A stretch of DNA of 64,000 nucleotides from Clostridia bacterium (GCA_910574835.1 CAJTDE010000018.1:1-64000), one strand, 5' to 3'; shown: positions 18,412 to 29,215, counted from the stretch's first letter. Program-made: numbers and translations. Notes: generated from the letters alone by a model not told the origin.

Positions 18412-19343
18412 ATGACAGAAACGAAACAACTGTATGAGCAGATGCCGGAGGAGGAAAGCGCCTATAAGCCCTTAAAGGAGCTGAATTTACTGGATGACTT
18501 TCTCTTTGATGTAACCACGATGGATCTGGATGCCTGCAAGATTATTATTGAGCTTTCCCTTGGAATGACATTAAAAAGCATTAAATGGAAGGAAGGTCAG
18601 AAGGTGGTACATAACCTGCCGGGAAAGCGCGGGATTCGGATGGATTTCTGTGTGGAGGACGGAGAGGGAAACTTCATTGATGTGGAAATGCAGAAGCGCA
18701 ACGAGGGGAATATTCCAAAGCGCACCCGCTTTTATCAGGCGCTTGCAGATGCTCCCATTTTAAAAAGCGGGGAGAAGGGCTTTGATAATCTGCCTCCCTC
18801 TTACATGGTCATTATCTGCGGTTTTGATTTGTACCACAGGGGAAAGTACCGCTATACCTTTGAGCATCGCTACAAGGAGGTTCCGGGGCTTTGCCTGGGA
18901 GATGAATGTCGAAAAATCATTTTAAATACCAAGGGCAGAAACGATGAAGAGGTAGATCGGGCGCTGGTTGATTTTCTTCATTACGTGGAAAACAGCAGAG
19001 AGGAGGAGCTTTCGGAGGATTGTGATATACGCTTGAAGCATCTGCGCACAACAAGATAGCTCAGATAAAGCTGAGCGATGAAATGGAGGCGGCATATATG
19101 CGGACGGAAGAGTGGGAACGGCTGATAGAGGAAAAGGGACAAAAAAGGGGAGAAAAGGCAGGCCAGGAAAAAGAAAGAATCCGGATTATCTGCACCAATC
19201 TTCAAAAGGGCAGATCTGCTGAGGACATAGCGGATTTTCTGGGCGAGGATGCGGAGGAGATTGGGAAGCTCTGCCATATAGCCGGCGAATTTGCACCTGA
19301 ATATGACGTGGAAAAGATTTACAGCCGGTTAAAAAATACTTAA
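18412..19343 (+). pseudogene. Rpn-type PD-(D/E)XK nuclease/putative transposase, frameshifted
   Basis: Bases 18412-19059 encode about 215 aa of the PF12784 family: LLDDFLFDVTTMD, then IRMDFCVEDGEGNFIDVEMQ (the D...ExQ nuclease core). The frame ends at LKHLRTTR, while the +2 frame continues with the expected tail (AQIKLSDEMEAAYMRTEE then the charged EEKGQKRGEKAGQE) to 19343. A frameshift near 19035-19050 therefore splits the gene; no slippery homopolymer suggests programmed shifting. Rpn proteins promote RecA-independent recombination and are often in decaying copies. Confidence 0.82.
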
Positions 19344-19453
19344 GAGGACATGAGCTTTTTGAAGGTCATACAGCTATTACATAAGAGAAAAGAAGCTTTA
19401 TACGGAAGTATTCTGCGGAACTTCTGATAAAAAAAGAAAGGTGGGCGAAAATT

Positions 19454-20500
19454 ATGAGTATTGAGGTAAGGGACTATGGAGTAACAGCGGACGGGCAGCA
19501 GGTAAAGCAGTATATCATGGCAAATAAGCAGGGCATGAAAGCCGTGCTGCTGAATTACGGGGCTGTGATAACGGAGCTTCACGTGCCGGACAAAAAAGGA
19601 GAGCTTCATGATGTGGTATGGGGCTACGAAGACATTGCAGGCTACGAGGTGAACACACCAGGACTTGGTTCTGCCATCGGCCGGAATGCCAACCGAATAG
19701 GCAAAGCACAGATTACAATTAACGGCAAGGTGTATGAGCTGCAGAAAAATAACGGGGAGAATAACCTTCACGGAGGCAATCCCGGCTACAACCGCCGTAT
19801 GTGGAAGGGCTTAATTGCCGATGACAATAAGGTGGAATTTTCTATTGAGAGTCCCGACGGTGATCAGGGCTTTCCGGGAAATGCAAGCGTAAAAATCTCC
19901 TACACACTGACAGAGGACAACGAGCTTCGGATCGGTTATGAAGCTTCGGCTGACCAGGATACGATTTTTAATCTGACCAATCACAGCTATTTTAATCTGG
20001 AAGGACAGGAATCCGACAACGTGCTGGAGCATCATGTGTGGATAGATGCGGATGCCTTTACGCCTACGGACGATGGCCTCATTCCCACCGGCGAGATTCG
20101 CAGCGTAGAGGGAACGCCTATGGACTTTAAGACCTTTCATGCGTTGGGAGAGCGGATTGAAGAGGATTATGAGCCTTTGAAGCAGGCCGGGGGATATGAT
20201 CACAATTATGTTCTGAATAACGAAGGCGCTTATGCCCTCTGCTGCAAGCTGAAATCCCTGAAAACAGGGATTGTGATGGAGGTTTACACAGATCTGCCGG
20301 GGATGCAGCTTTACTGCGGGAATTTCCTGGAGGATGAGACCGGCGGAAAGAACGGGCGCGTATATGGAAAACGGAGCGCCGTATGCTTCGAATCTCAATA
20401 TTTTCCGGATGCGGTTCACCACGAGAATTTCAAAAGCCCCATATGCAAGGCAGGCGAGAAATACCGTAGCGTAACAGGATATAAATTTACAGTGGAATAA
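19454..20500 (+). CDS. galM: Aldose 1-epimerase (galactose mutarotase)
   Basis: 348 aa, standard length. GSAIGRNANRIGKAQ is the sugar-binding arginine segment. FNLTNHSYFNLEG carries a catalytic histidine, GGYDHNYVL the second, and the glutamate appears in VCFESQYFPDAVH. It interconverts alpha and beta anomers of galactose or glucose. glpK follows 34 bases later in the same direction, so the two may form a sugar/glycerol operon. Confidence 0.95.
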   Translation: MSIEVRDYGVTADGQQVKQYIMANKQGMKAVLLNYGAVITELHVPDKKGELHDVVWGYEDIAGYEVNTPGLGSAIGRNANRIGKAQITINGKVYELQKNNGENNLHGGNPGYNRRMWKGLIADDNKVEFSIESPDGDQGFPGNASVKISYTLTEDNELRIGYEASADQDTIFNLTNHSYFNLEGQESDNVLEHHVWIDADAFTPTDDGLIPTGEIRSVEGTPMDFKTFHALGERIEEDYEPLKQAGGYDHNYVLNNEGAYALCCKLKSLKTGIVMEVYTDLPGMQLYCGNFLEDETGGKNGRVYGKRSAVCFESQYFPDAVHHENFKSPICKAGEKYRSVTGYKFTVE

Positions 20501-20525
20501 AAAATGTGTAACGGAACTGGAATAG

Positions 20526-22031
<1,506 letters not shown>

Positions 22032-22077
22032 GCAGAGATGCTTAGAATATAGATTAAAATCAAAGGAGAAAAGAAAA

Positions 22078-22620
22078 ATGAAAGAATTAAAAGGAACCAA
22101 AACAGAACAAAATCTGATGACCGCATTTGCAGGGGAATCTCAGGCAAGGAATAAATATACCTACTTTGCGTCCAAGGCGAAGAAGGAAGGCTATGTGCAG
22201 ATTGCAAAGATTTTCGAGGAGACGGCCGACAATGAGAAGGAGCATGCAAAGCTGTGGTTTAAGCTTCTGGAGGGCGGCAGCGTGAAGGATACCATTTCCA
22301 ACCTCAAGGCAGCGGCAGAGGGGGAGAATTTTGAATGGACCGATATGTATGACGGCTTTGCGAAGGAGGCGAAGGAAGAGGGCTTTGACGAGATTGCGGC
22401 GCTTTTTGAGGGCGTTGCGGCTATCGAGAAGGAGCATGAGGAGCGTTACCGCAGGCTTCTTGAGCGCGTGGAGGGTGAAGTGGTATTTTCAAGAGATGGT
22501 GATGTGATCTGGCAGTGCTCCAACTGCGGTCATATCTGTGTGGGAAAGAAGGCGCCGGAGGTTTGTCCGGTCTGTGCGCATCCTCAGGCTTATTTCCAGG
22601 TAAAGGCTGAGAATTATTAA
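22078..22620 (+). CDS. rbr: Rubrerythrin
   Basis: 180 aa, from the ATG at 22078 after AAAGGAGAAAAG. The N-terminal diiron four-helix bundle has [23 protein letters not shown] and IEKEHEERY ligands. The C-terminal rubredoxin ribbon has [20 protein letters not shown]. It reduces hydrogen peroxide using electrons from rubredoxin or NADH in anaerobes. The gene ends at the attenuator-like hairpins at 22637-22751. Confidence 0.96.
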   Translation: MKELKGTKTEQNLMTAFAGESQARNKYTYFASKAKKEGYVQIAKIFEETADNEKEHAKLWFKLLEGGSVKDTISNLKAAAEGENFEWTDMYDGFAKEAKEEGFDEIAALFEGVAAIEKEHEERYRRLLERVEGEVVFSRDGDVIWQCSNCGHICVGKKAPEVCPVCAHPQAYFQVKAENY

Positions 22621-22636
22621 TCGGCAGTTCCAATCG

Positions 22637-22751
22637 GCGGGGGACGATCCCGCTTTATAGGATATTGACGCGAGGGTCAAAGTCCCCCGCAGCTCGCTGC
22701 GCTGCAAGCTTGGCGCTTTGCCGGCTTGCGGGGGGCTTTGGCCCGGTTTTT
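22637..22751 (+). terminator. Terminator with a competing upstream stem (attenuator-like)
   Basis: The terminator stem pairs 22674-22691 (GGGTCAAAGTCCCCCGCA) with 22727-22744 (TGCGGGGGGCTTTGGCCC), followed by a run of seven T. The 5' half GTCCCCCGC (22682-22690) can instead pair perfectly with GCGGGGGAC (22637-22645). The two structures exclude each other. This may simply be the rubrerythrin terminator, or a leader control of the gene at 22853. Confidence 0.65.
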
Positions 22752-22852
22752 TTAGAGGTTCGTATATTGGCGCGGGGTTTTTATCGGAGACAGCCGGTAT
22801 GAATGTTTATAGGAAATTGGTGTCTCACATAGGACAGAGGGGGAAGAGAAAT

Positions 22853-23551
22853 ATGGATTTGTATCAGAGATGGCTGCAGGCGGAAATGGAGTGGATTGGT
22901 GTTTATTGCAGTAAGATACGCAGGCAGTCGCTTTTTGTTACGGCGCCTTTGATTTTGGCAGGCTCTGCGGTTGTGATTGGCGCTTTGTCAGCAGTCGGAG
23001 GCGGAAGTATGGCGGATTTGGGGTATGGGGCTTTTGGCGGTTTTATGATGGGTGCGATTGTATGCGGTATTTTTCTTTTGGTTCTTTTGCCGGGGCTTAG
23101 TCCTAAGCGGTATGGGAAGAAGATTGATAAGTGCGTGAGAGGGCTATCTCTGAGTGAGACGGAGAAGGAGCAGCTTGCGCGGGAAATGCTGGAAGCGGAT
23201 GAGAAGCATAAAATATGTTTTACGATTACGGGGCCGGGGTCTAAGGGGACGCCGGGGAAGTTTGTTTTGACGCCGCATTTTGCGTTTCTTGAGGGGAGCT
23301 ATCCTTATGCGATTCTGGTACGGCTGGCGGATGTGGCGGAGATTCGGAGGAATGAGGAGAGGAAGACCGCAACGGAACGGCGGGCCAAGTCCAGGACGGT
23401 ATATAGGTATACGCTTTATACGATTGGGTTTTATCGGAAGGATCGGCTTCAGAGGGGGATTACGGAGACGGATTTGCCGGATGAGGCTTTTGGGTTTTTT
23501 GATGTTGGGGTTCGGGAGAGGGTTATGGAGTTGTTGTCGGAGGTGGGGTGA
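22853..23551 (+). CDS. Hypothetical membrane protein, two N-terminal TM segments
   Basis: 232 aa from the ATG at 22853, after AGGGGGAAGAGAAAT. Two hydrophobic helices (residues ~25-48 and ~57-85, GGFMMGAIVCGIFLLVLL) precede a cytosolic domain with FVLTPHFAFLEGSYPYAI and a PH-like beta pattern; it ends with a basic stretch and LPDEAFGFFDVG. Codon use shifts here to G- and T-rich codons compared with rubrerythrin. I do not recognise the family. A giant hairpin element starts 12 bases after the stop. Confidence 0.55.
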   Translation: MDLYQRWLQAEMEWIGVYCSKIRRQSLFVTAPLILAGSAVVIGALSAVGGGSMADLGYGAFGGFMMGAIVCGIFLLVLLPGLSPKRYGKKIDKCVRGLSLSETEKEQLAREMLEADEKHKICFTITGPGSKGTPGKFVLTPHFAFLEGSYPYAILVRLADVAEIRRNEERKTATERRAKSRTVYRYTLYTIGFYRKDRLQRGITETDLPDEAFGFFDVGVRERVMELLSEVG

Positions 23552-23562
23552 TGTGGGGGGAC

Positions 23563-23778
23563 GGATTCTTGCGAAAGGGCGGCTTCGCCTTTTCCATATC
23601 CTGTGTTCGGACGGTTCGTGCACACACGGTCTGCTCTTGTCGGACAAACGGTTTTGGTGATGGCAGGCTGCGCCTGTTTTGCTTTTTTGATGTTTGTCCG
23701 CCAATATCAGACCGTGTGTGCGCGAACAGCCGGACACTGGATATAGGAAAAGACGAAGCCGCCCTTTCGCAAGAATCC
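23563..23778. repeat. Giant palindromic element, copy A (216 bases)
   Basis: The outer arms GGATTCTTGCGAAAGGGCGG and CCGCCCTTTCGCAAGAATCC are perfect complements. The next segment ATATCCTGTGTTCGGACGG faces CCGGACACTGGATAT, then CGTGCACACACGGTCTG faces CAGACCGTGTGTGCGCG. The centre contains TTGTCGGACAAACG / GTTTGTCCG. The inner core is shared with copy B at 30681, but the outer arms are different. No ORF of substance is present. Confidence 0.88.
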
Positions 23779-23812
23779 TGTTGGTTGGCGGAGGCGCTTT
23801 GGCGAAGTTGGT

Positions 23813-23939
23813 GTGAAAAAATCGGAGTTTTTAGTCTATTTGTGCTGTTGAGGGAAAGCGGTGAGGCAGCATGAAGAAATCAGAGCTTTTAGTATTATTT
23901 GTGCTGCCGAGGGAAGGCGGCGGAATGGAGGGGTTATGA
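23813..23939 (+). other. Tandemly duplicated short ORF before the GLUG/LysM gene
   Basis: Two similar ~57-base units. The first (GTG 23813 to TGA 23851) encodes 12 aa, MKKSEFLVYLCC. The second (ATG 23871 to TGA 23939) encodes 22 aa, MKKSELLVLFVLPREGGG plus four residues. The second stop overlaps the ATG at 23936 as ATGA, so translation of the leader could be coupled to the large gene. Either a leader peptide or a local duplication artefact. Confidence 0.4.
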
Positions 23940-25912
23940 GATTGCGGAGGATTGTGGTTGGGTGTGTTTTGGTGGTTGGGATTGTTGGGGGATTAATGGG
24001 GGGACTTTTTTGGGGGCGTATGGGGGAGGTGGACCCTCTTTGTGCTTCGATTGAGGAGGACCCTTGTTTTGTGGATGGGGTGTTTGAGATTTTTTGTGCG
24101 AAGGATTATCTGCGGTTTGTGGGGTATGTGAATCGGGCTGCGAAGGAGAAGCCGGGGGATGAGACGGCTGTGGCGGTGGATGCGCGGTTGATGGCGGATG
24201 TGAATATGGAGACGGAGGAGAGGTATGCGCTCCGGGGGCATCCGTATATTCGGCAGGCGATTTTGAATTATAGCGGGACGTTTGAGGGGAATGGGCATCG
24301 GCTTACCTGGGTTTCGGAGGCGGGGAATGGGATGTTTGTCTGCCTGGAACGGGATGGGGTGGTGCGTGATCTGGTTTTTGAGGCGCCTTCTCTTGTTTGG
24401 GATATGGATGAGTATGGGGTTGGGATGCTTTGTATGGTGAATTATGGGAGGTTTGAGAATTGTGAGACGAGGGGGCGGGTGGAAGGGACTGCCTGTTATG
24501 TGGGGGGACTGGTTGGGATTAATCGGGGATTTATTGAGGATTGTGTGAATCGGGCGGAGGTTGTGGTGGATAGTCTTGGAGATTATGGGGCCGGGGGAAT
24601 TGCCGGTCTTAGTAAGTGTGAGGTGCTGGAGGGGGAGAGTGAGGAGGAACCGATTGTTCCCGAGATTCGGGGGTGTGTGAATTATGGAAGGGTCCGGGGG
24701 ACCTGGGAGGCCGGGGGGATCTGTGCCTATAATGACTGCGCTGATATTTATGAGTGCGGAAATGAGGGGGAGATTTCGGTCCGGTATCAGAAAGGGTATA
24801 TCTATCCGGAGGAACCGGAGTGGTATGAGCGGGCTATGGCCGGGGGGATTTGCGGCCGGATGGGGAGGAATAGTCTGGAGGATTGTTATAATAAGGGGAT
24901 GGTTTCCATACTGGAGGATGGGGTGGAGGATACGTATGCCATTGCGGGGGATACGCTTTTTTGGATTCATACGGTTCGCGGGTGTGTGAGCCTTAAGGGG
25001 ACGGCGAAGGGGTCTATGCGTCATGAGAGTGTGACGGAGCTTACGGAGGATGAGATGGAGCTTTGGCTTTCGGATCATGAGAGTGTTTCTCTTAAGGGGA
25101 ATAATTGGGAGTTTGATTTGGAGGAGGCGAAGGAGAAGCTTCCGCTTATTCCTCTTGGGGTTACGGAGTCCCGGCTGACGGCCGGGCGGGGGGAGGTTTT
25201 TCTTTGTGAGGAGTTTTGTCTTAGAAGTGAGGAGGGGTATTCCATTGAGCGGGTGTCGCCTTATGCTCTTTGTATGGAGGCGTGTGGGGATGGGGCTTCG
25301 GATTCCGGGATGCAGGTGTGGATGATGCGGGTGCCTGGGGGACTTACGGATATTGGGGCTTATCTGGATGAGTATGGGAATTTTGTGAAGGATACGGGGC
25401 ATGAGGTGTGGCTTGGAATTGAGGGGGCGCACTGGCTTCATCCGGGGCCGAGCTATAAGGATGATGTGCATGTGAAAACGGTGGACTGTGAGCAGAGCGG
25501 AGGGTGGCAAACCTGGCTGGTGCATTACCGGGACGATATGCTTGCGCATGCGGCGGTGGCGGATGAGTTTGGTATGGTTGACAATGTGACGGCTCTGCCG
25601 CTGCGGTATTCGGAAGTTTCGGGGTATGAAGCGGAATGGCTGCTGCTGTTTACGAATAAGGGGGATAATTACCGGCCTTCTTTGTTTGAGGTGGATGAGG
25701 TTTTGAAGAATTTTACCTGGCTGCCCTGTGAGCGGAGTGTGAGGCGGGGGGATTGCCTTTATGATCTTGCCAGGGAGTATACGGGGGATGGGAACCGTTA
25801 CCCGGAGCTGGCGGCGGTTAATGGACTGGAGCATCAAGGGTTATTGCTTCCGGGGCAGGTGCTTCGGATACCGGAGGAATGGCTGGCTTTTATAGATTCT
25901 GAAAATTTTTAA
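23936..25912 (+). CDS. Membrane-anchored surface protein with GLUG repeats and C-terminal LysM
   Basis: 658 aa from the ATG at 23936 after ATGGAGGGGTT. An N-terminal hydrophobic segment (RIVVGCVLVVGIVGGLMGGL) is a signal anchor. Residues ~140-340 hold GLUG-type repeats (YVGGLVGINRGFIEDCVN, GAGGIAGLSKCEV, AGGICGRMGRNSLEDCYN), which build beta-helical surface domains. The last ~50 residues are a LysM (GDCLYDLAREYTGDGNRYPE). A cell-wall-bound exported protein is likely; the ligand is unknown. Base composition is extremely G/T-rich on the coding strand. Its 3' end overlaps the convergent zeta-toxin gene by 23 bases. Confidence 0.72.
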   Translation: MRLRRIVVGCVLVVGIVGGLMGGLFWGRMGEVDPLCASIEEDPCFVDGVFEIFCAKDYLRFVGYVNRAAKEKPGDETAVAVDARLMADVNMETEERYALRGHPYIRQAILNYSGTFEGNGHRLTWVSEAGNGMFVCLERDGVVRDLVFEAPSLVWDMDEYGVGMLCMVNYGRFENCETRGRVEGTACYVGGLVGINRGFIEDCVNRAEVVVDSLGDYGAGGIAGLSKCEVLEGESEEEPIVPEIRGCVNYGRVRGTWEAGGICAYNDCADIYECGNEGEISVRYQKGYIYPEEPEWYERAMAGGICGRMGRNSLEDCYNKGMVSILEDGVEDTYAIAGDTLFWIHTVRGCVSLKGTAKGSMRHESVTELTEDEMELWLSDHESVSLKGNNWEFDLEEAKEKLPLIPLGVTESRLTAGRGEVFLCEEFCLRSEEGYSIERVSPYALCMEACGDGASDSGMQVWMMRVPGGLTDIGAYLDEYGNFVKDTGHEVWLGIEGAHWLHPGPSYKDDVHVKTVDCEQSGGWQTWLVHYRDDMLAHAAVADEFGMVDNVTALPLRYSEVSGYEAEWLLLFTNKGDNYRPSLFEVDEVLKNFTWLPCERSVRRGDCLYDLAREYTGDGNRYPELAAVNGLEHQGLLLPGQVLRIPEEWLAFIDSENF

Positions 25913-26450
25913 ACCATTGCGGGGTGTTTTGAGAGATTCGTAAGGGGGAGCCGTTTTTGTAGATGGCAAATCGGTGGAATTTTGCTGTGTTGTCATAAAA
26001 TGCGGCTAAATCACAGGATGGTAAAACGATTTTTAGATTTTGAAACGTATGGATGTATCTTCTTTCAATATCTTTTTCCGGAATTCCATGTCCGCCTTGT
26101 TGTATGCGTTTTCGCACCCGTTCTTTTGCAATAGCAACATTTTCAACTCCCACATAGTGAAGTTCAATTAGGTATCCATCTTTTTTTGCTTTTTTGATGT
26201 TGTTTAATATGGATTTTCCACATAATGTGGTTTCTTGATTAAAAGTGATTCCTTCTTGAAAATATTGCTGTATTTGCTTTACTGCGATTTTACCGGCGGT
26301 CATAACATCGACAGGATTTGTCCAGTCTCCAAAAGATCTTAATATTTCATCGGTATTTACTCTTGGCATGTTTTGCAGGCCCTGCAGAGCTTGATACAGA
26401 GTTGATTTGCCGGCACCGTTTACACCTGCTATCAAGATATATTTTTTCAC
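25890..26450 (-). CDS. Zeta-toxin-family P-loop kinase
   Basis: 186 aa. It begins with GTG overlapping the upstream small gene's stop by one base (TAGTG). The Walker A is LIAGVNGAGKSTLYQ, with VNTDEILRSFG supplying the aspartate and NQETTLCGKSILN the substrate-side segment; RVRKRIQQGGHGIPEKDIERR is the basic lid. Zeta toxins phosphorylate UDP-N-acetylglucosamine and block wall synthesis, though many chromosomal homologues are uncharacterised kinases. The translationally coupled 59-aa protein at 26450-26629 is the natural antitoxin candidate. Confidence 0.82.
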   Translation of the reverse strand: MKKYILIAGVNGAGKSTLYQALQGLQNMPRVNTDEILRSFGDWTNPVDVMTAGKIAVKQIQQYFQEGITFNQETTLCGKSILNNIKKAKKDGYLIELHYVGVENVAIAKERVRKRIQQGGHGIPEKDIERRYIHTFQNLKIVLPSCDLAAFYDNTAKFHRFAIYKNGSPLRISQNTPQWFKNFQNL

Positions 26451-26629
26451 TAAAAGAGATTCCTTTCTATTACTTGTCGTTGTTTTTTTTGCAGAAGAAA
26501 ATCTCCTACTAACTCATAAAAGTCACGCTGTTCCTCAGTTTCGGCTTCTAAAACAAGCTGTAAGGTGTCTTCGGGTTGGAGGTGTTCTAGTTCTTGATAG
26601 ATTTTTTCGTATTTTTTTACATCACACAT
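26450..26629 (-). CDS. Small acidic protein, candidate antitoxin of the zeta-like kinase
   Basis: 59 aa, not overlapping any other plausible gene: MCDVKKYEKIYQELEHLQPE, then a helical acidic centre (EAETEEQRDFYELVGDFLL) and a basic tail. ATGAGGTAAACAT gives a good ribosome site on the minus strand. Its stop TAG overlaps the GTG of the kinase gene, the classic antitoxin-first coupling. It does not look like the epsilon antitoxin by sequence, so the role is inferred from position, size and charge. Confidence 0.65.
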   Translation of the reverse strand: MCDVKKYEKIYQELEHLQPEDTLQLVLEAETEEQRDFYELVGDFLLQKKQRQVIERNLF

Positions 26630-26744
26630 ATGTTTACCTCATGGATTTTGAGTGTTTTTAATATTATAACCTAAATTTGTGAGAATGTTAAGAAAAAGAT
26701 AAAAGAATAAAAATAATGGATTTTAATATCAACAGGAGTAGCTT

Positions 26745-27866
26745 ATGAAGGAAAAACATTATAAAAATAAAAAACGTCTGCGTATAATACCTCTCATATT
26801 GGGGATATATGGGACATTCCTCGGCCTTGGCCTGGCAGTTATAGGTTTGGCTGAAATGAGGGAAGGGATTGGAATTATCCGGCTGCTGGTCGGGCTTGGT
26901 ATGGCGGGATTTGGTTTGTTGGGAATATGGGACGGAGTGCGTGATTTGGTTAAGCCGGATAAAAAAACGGATCAGGCGCCGGTTAACCAGTTTGTTCTTA
27001 CGGATACACACGGAAACAGGAGTTCCCTGGTTACACCGGAACGTTTGCGGGAGCAGATGAACCTTCTTGTGGAAGGTGAAGAGCCAGGACGCTTCGATAT
27101 TCAGATACTGTCGCCTCTCTCTGCCGGGGAACAGGGGCTGTTAAAGCAGATTTTATGTATTTATTATGGTACTATTATTATGGCGGCGTTTTTTGAGATG
27201 CCAAAGGGCGGATACCGGATTTGCCAGAAAAGCATGGAGCCGGATATAGCGGTAGAATGGATGAAACAGTTGTTGGCAGGCAGCCCTGATTTTTCCGAGT
27301 GGGAAAGCCTGAAAGCAAATACGTGCCAGGATGAAGAGGATGATTTCCAAAACGAAGAGGATACCCGGCAGGATGAGGCAGAGGATAGGTCAGATGAAAC
27401 AGATGATTTGCAGGAAGGTGTGGAAGCTTTCTGGCATCAGCTTCTGGCTGGGCAGGGAGTAACGTCTTGCTGGCATCAGCTCCTGGTGATTTTTGGTGAA
27501 AGCTGGCAGGATGAGCACAGATTTTTCTCTGCCAGGGATGTAGAACTGGCCGTAGATGGTATCTATGAGGGAAAATATCAGAAAGCAGTTCTGGAGTGGG
27601 GAACGGAAGCTTTTGATCTGTTTCCCGGTATTGAAAATGAACTGATGGTTATCTGGCGCACCAATCAGGCAGGAGGAAATACCAGATTTTTAGCAAGGGA
27701 AGGAACTGCGCCACAGGTGAAGTTCTGGCTGGTTAATTATCTGGATCACGGCTTTTCGGAAGATAGAAGCGGCTGGGCTGATGTGACCGCCGAGGTGGAA
27801 AGTTCTGCGGCCATAATGGAAAGAGAAAAGAGAAAGGAAAAAAAGAAGCATGGGAAAGTATTTTAG
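26745..27866 (+). CDS. Hypothetical membrane protein with acidic linker
   Basis: 373 aa. Two membrane helices (residues ~10-35 LILGIYGTFLGLGLAVIGL; ~40-65 GIIRLLVGLGMAGFGLLGIW) are followed by a soluble domain (~85-190), a very acidic linker (DEEDDFQNEEDTRQDEAED) and a second domain (~225-350). A short internal duplication gives WHQLLAGQGV / WHQLLVIFGE. The 3' end overlaps the Sel1 gene at 27850 by 17 bases, so the two are translationally linked. Family not recognised. Confidence 0.6.
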   Translation: MKEKHYKNKKRLRIIPLILGIYGTFLGLGLAVIGLAEMREGIGIIRLLVGLGMAGFGLLGIWDGVRDLVKPDKKTDQAPVNQFVLTDTHGNRSSLVTPERLREQMNLLVEGEEPGRFDIQILSPLSAGEQGLLKQILCIYYGTIIMAAFFEMPKGGYRICQKSMEPDIAVEWMKQLLAGSPDFSEWESLKANTCQDEEDDFQNEEDTRQDEAEDRSDETDDLQEGVEAFWHQLLAGQGVTSCWHQLLVIFGESWQDEHRFFSARDVELAVDGIYEGKYQKAVLEWGTEAFDLFPGIENELMVIWRTNQAGGNTRFLAREGTAPQVKFWLVNYLDHGFSEDRSGWADVTAEVESSAAIMEREKRKEKKKHGKVF

Positions 27867-29082
27867 CGATGTGGTGGATAAGGCCATTGAGGATCTTTAT
27901 TATTGCTGTGATAATGACAAGGCAAAGGCGGCAGCGGACGCATTATTGACTGCGGCAAAGGATGGGGACGGGGATGCCTGCTATTTTCTTTCCCGCTGTT
28001 TTTCCGGCACTTGTTATAGCTGGGAGTATCATCCCTTTGAAGAAAACGAAGCGGCGGCTTATGCAATGCTCCATCAGTCAATCTCCCTGGGCAGTGCGGC
28101 AGGAGTTCTGGGGGCGCTGCGTATGGATATGCTGACCCCGGAGCTGCGGGAGATTATGCCGTTTGACAGTATTCGGGAGGCATGGGAGGAAATACTTGAA
28201 AAAGCGGAAAGAGGCTGTCCGTTCTGCCAGTATATGATTGGGAATACTTATTATTTTCTGGATGTGATAGAGATTGAAAACCGCAAACAAAGTGAATTTG
28301 CCAATAAGGAAGCCTGGGATGCCTGGATGCGGCAGGAAATGGAACAGAGTATTCCCTGGTTTGAGAAGGCGTTTTCGGGCGGAATGATTCTTGCGGGGCG
28401 GAATTACTGCCATTATTATCAACGCGGCCGAGGGGATCTGATCCCGCCGGAGCCTGCAAAGGCAGTGGAAATTATGCGGCAGGGGGCGGAAAAGGGCTAT
28501 CCGGAATGGATGTACGCTTTCGCAAGCCATCTTGCGTATGATGCGGGCAGACCAGAAGAAGCCCTTCCTTGGGCGCTTAAGGCGGCGGAGGCAGGACATC
28601 TGTGGGCTTTGCATATTGTGGGGGATATTTATTGGGACGGCAAAGCTGTGGAACGCGACCTGCCCTATGCTCTTGCGTGCTTTGAAAAAACCGCCGGTTA
28701 TGGAAATGACCGCTATGCCTGCGGGCAGGCAGGGTATATGTATTTCCGGGGACTGGGGACCCCGCAGGATTATGCCCGGGCCGTGCAGTATTTTGAGATG
28801 GATAAGACTGAGTACAGGCGGTATGATCTGCTGGGGATCTGTTATCTTCTGGGGTACGGCTGTCCTCAGGATGTGGAGAAAGGGCGGAAAATGCTGGAGA
28901 AAAGCGAGGACAATCGGTTCAAAAGCTATGGTCTGGGGATGATGTACGCGGAAGGTCTGGGGGTACGGGAGGATATTGAAAAGGGTGTGGAGTATCTGAA
29001 GGCGGCAGGGAATTTTGAACCGGCGCAGGAGGCGCTGAAGCATTATAAGAAAAGCTTGTTTGGGGTCTGGCGGCGGAGGTAA
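27850..29082 (+). CDS. Sel1-repeat (TPR-like) protein
   Basis: 410 aa. Repeated ~36-residue helix pairs of Sel1 type occupy residues ~160-400: AVEIMRQGAEKGYPEWMYAF, then ALKAAEAGHLWALHIVGDIY, AGYMYFRGLGTPQDYARAV and MYAEGLGVREDIEKGVEYL. Sel1 repeats form curved scaffolds for protein binding, often in surface or stress complexes. The N-terminal third has weaker repeats (KAAADALLTAAKDGDGDACY). No signal peptide is seen. It overlaps the 26745 gene, which suggests one complex with a membrane anchor (inference). Confidence 0.82.
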   Translation: MGKYFSDVVDKAIEDLYYCCDNDKAKAAADALLTAAKDGDGDACYFLSRCFSGTCYSWEYHPFEENEAAAYAMLHQSISLGSAAGVLGALRMDMLTPELREIMPFDSIREAWEEILEKAERGCPFCQYMIGNTYYFLDVIEIENRKQSEFANKEAWDAWMRQEMEQSIPWFEKAFSGGMILAGRNYCHYYQRGRGDLIPPEPAKAVEIMRQGAEKGYPEWMYAFASHLAYDAGRPEEALPWALKAAEAGHLWALHIVGDIYWDGKAVERDLPYALACFEKTAGYGNDRYACGQAGYMYFRGLGTPQDYARAVQYFEMDKTEYRRYDLLGICYLLGYGCPQDVEKGRKMLEKSEDNRFKSYGLGMMYAEGLGVREDIEKGVEYLKAAGNFEPAQEALKHYKKSLFGVWRRR

Positions 29083-29086
29083 ATAA

Positions 29087-29215
29087 GAGATTGCTGCGGA
29101 AAGAAGAGGTACTGAATTATTTTCCGGAGTATCTGTCCGCGGAGGAGTATCCAACCTTGAAGAGAATGGGTTTATGGGGTGTAAGCGCGGATGTATATCG
29201 TAAGCTGCCTGGTTA
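29087..29215 (+). other. Possible short coding remnant
   Basis: An open stretch just after the Sel1 stop reads LLRKEEVLNYFPEYLSAEEY, then PTLKRMGLWGVSADVYRKLPG, and stops at 29215. No ATG is present; only TTG could start it. It looks protein-like but is too short to assign; it may be the tail of a lost neighbour. The rest of the gap to 29355 shows no gene. Confidence 0.25.

Noticed and set aside
23993-25837. 614-aa open frame on the minus strand opposite the GLUG/LysM gene
   Set aside because: Produced by the G-rich codons of the real gene; the translation is a Pro/Ile/His/Arg-rich low-complexity string with no ribosome site or domain.
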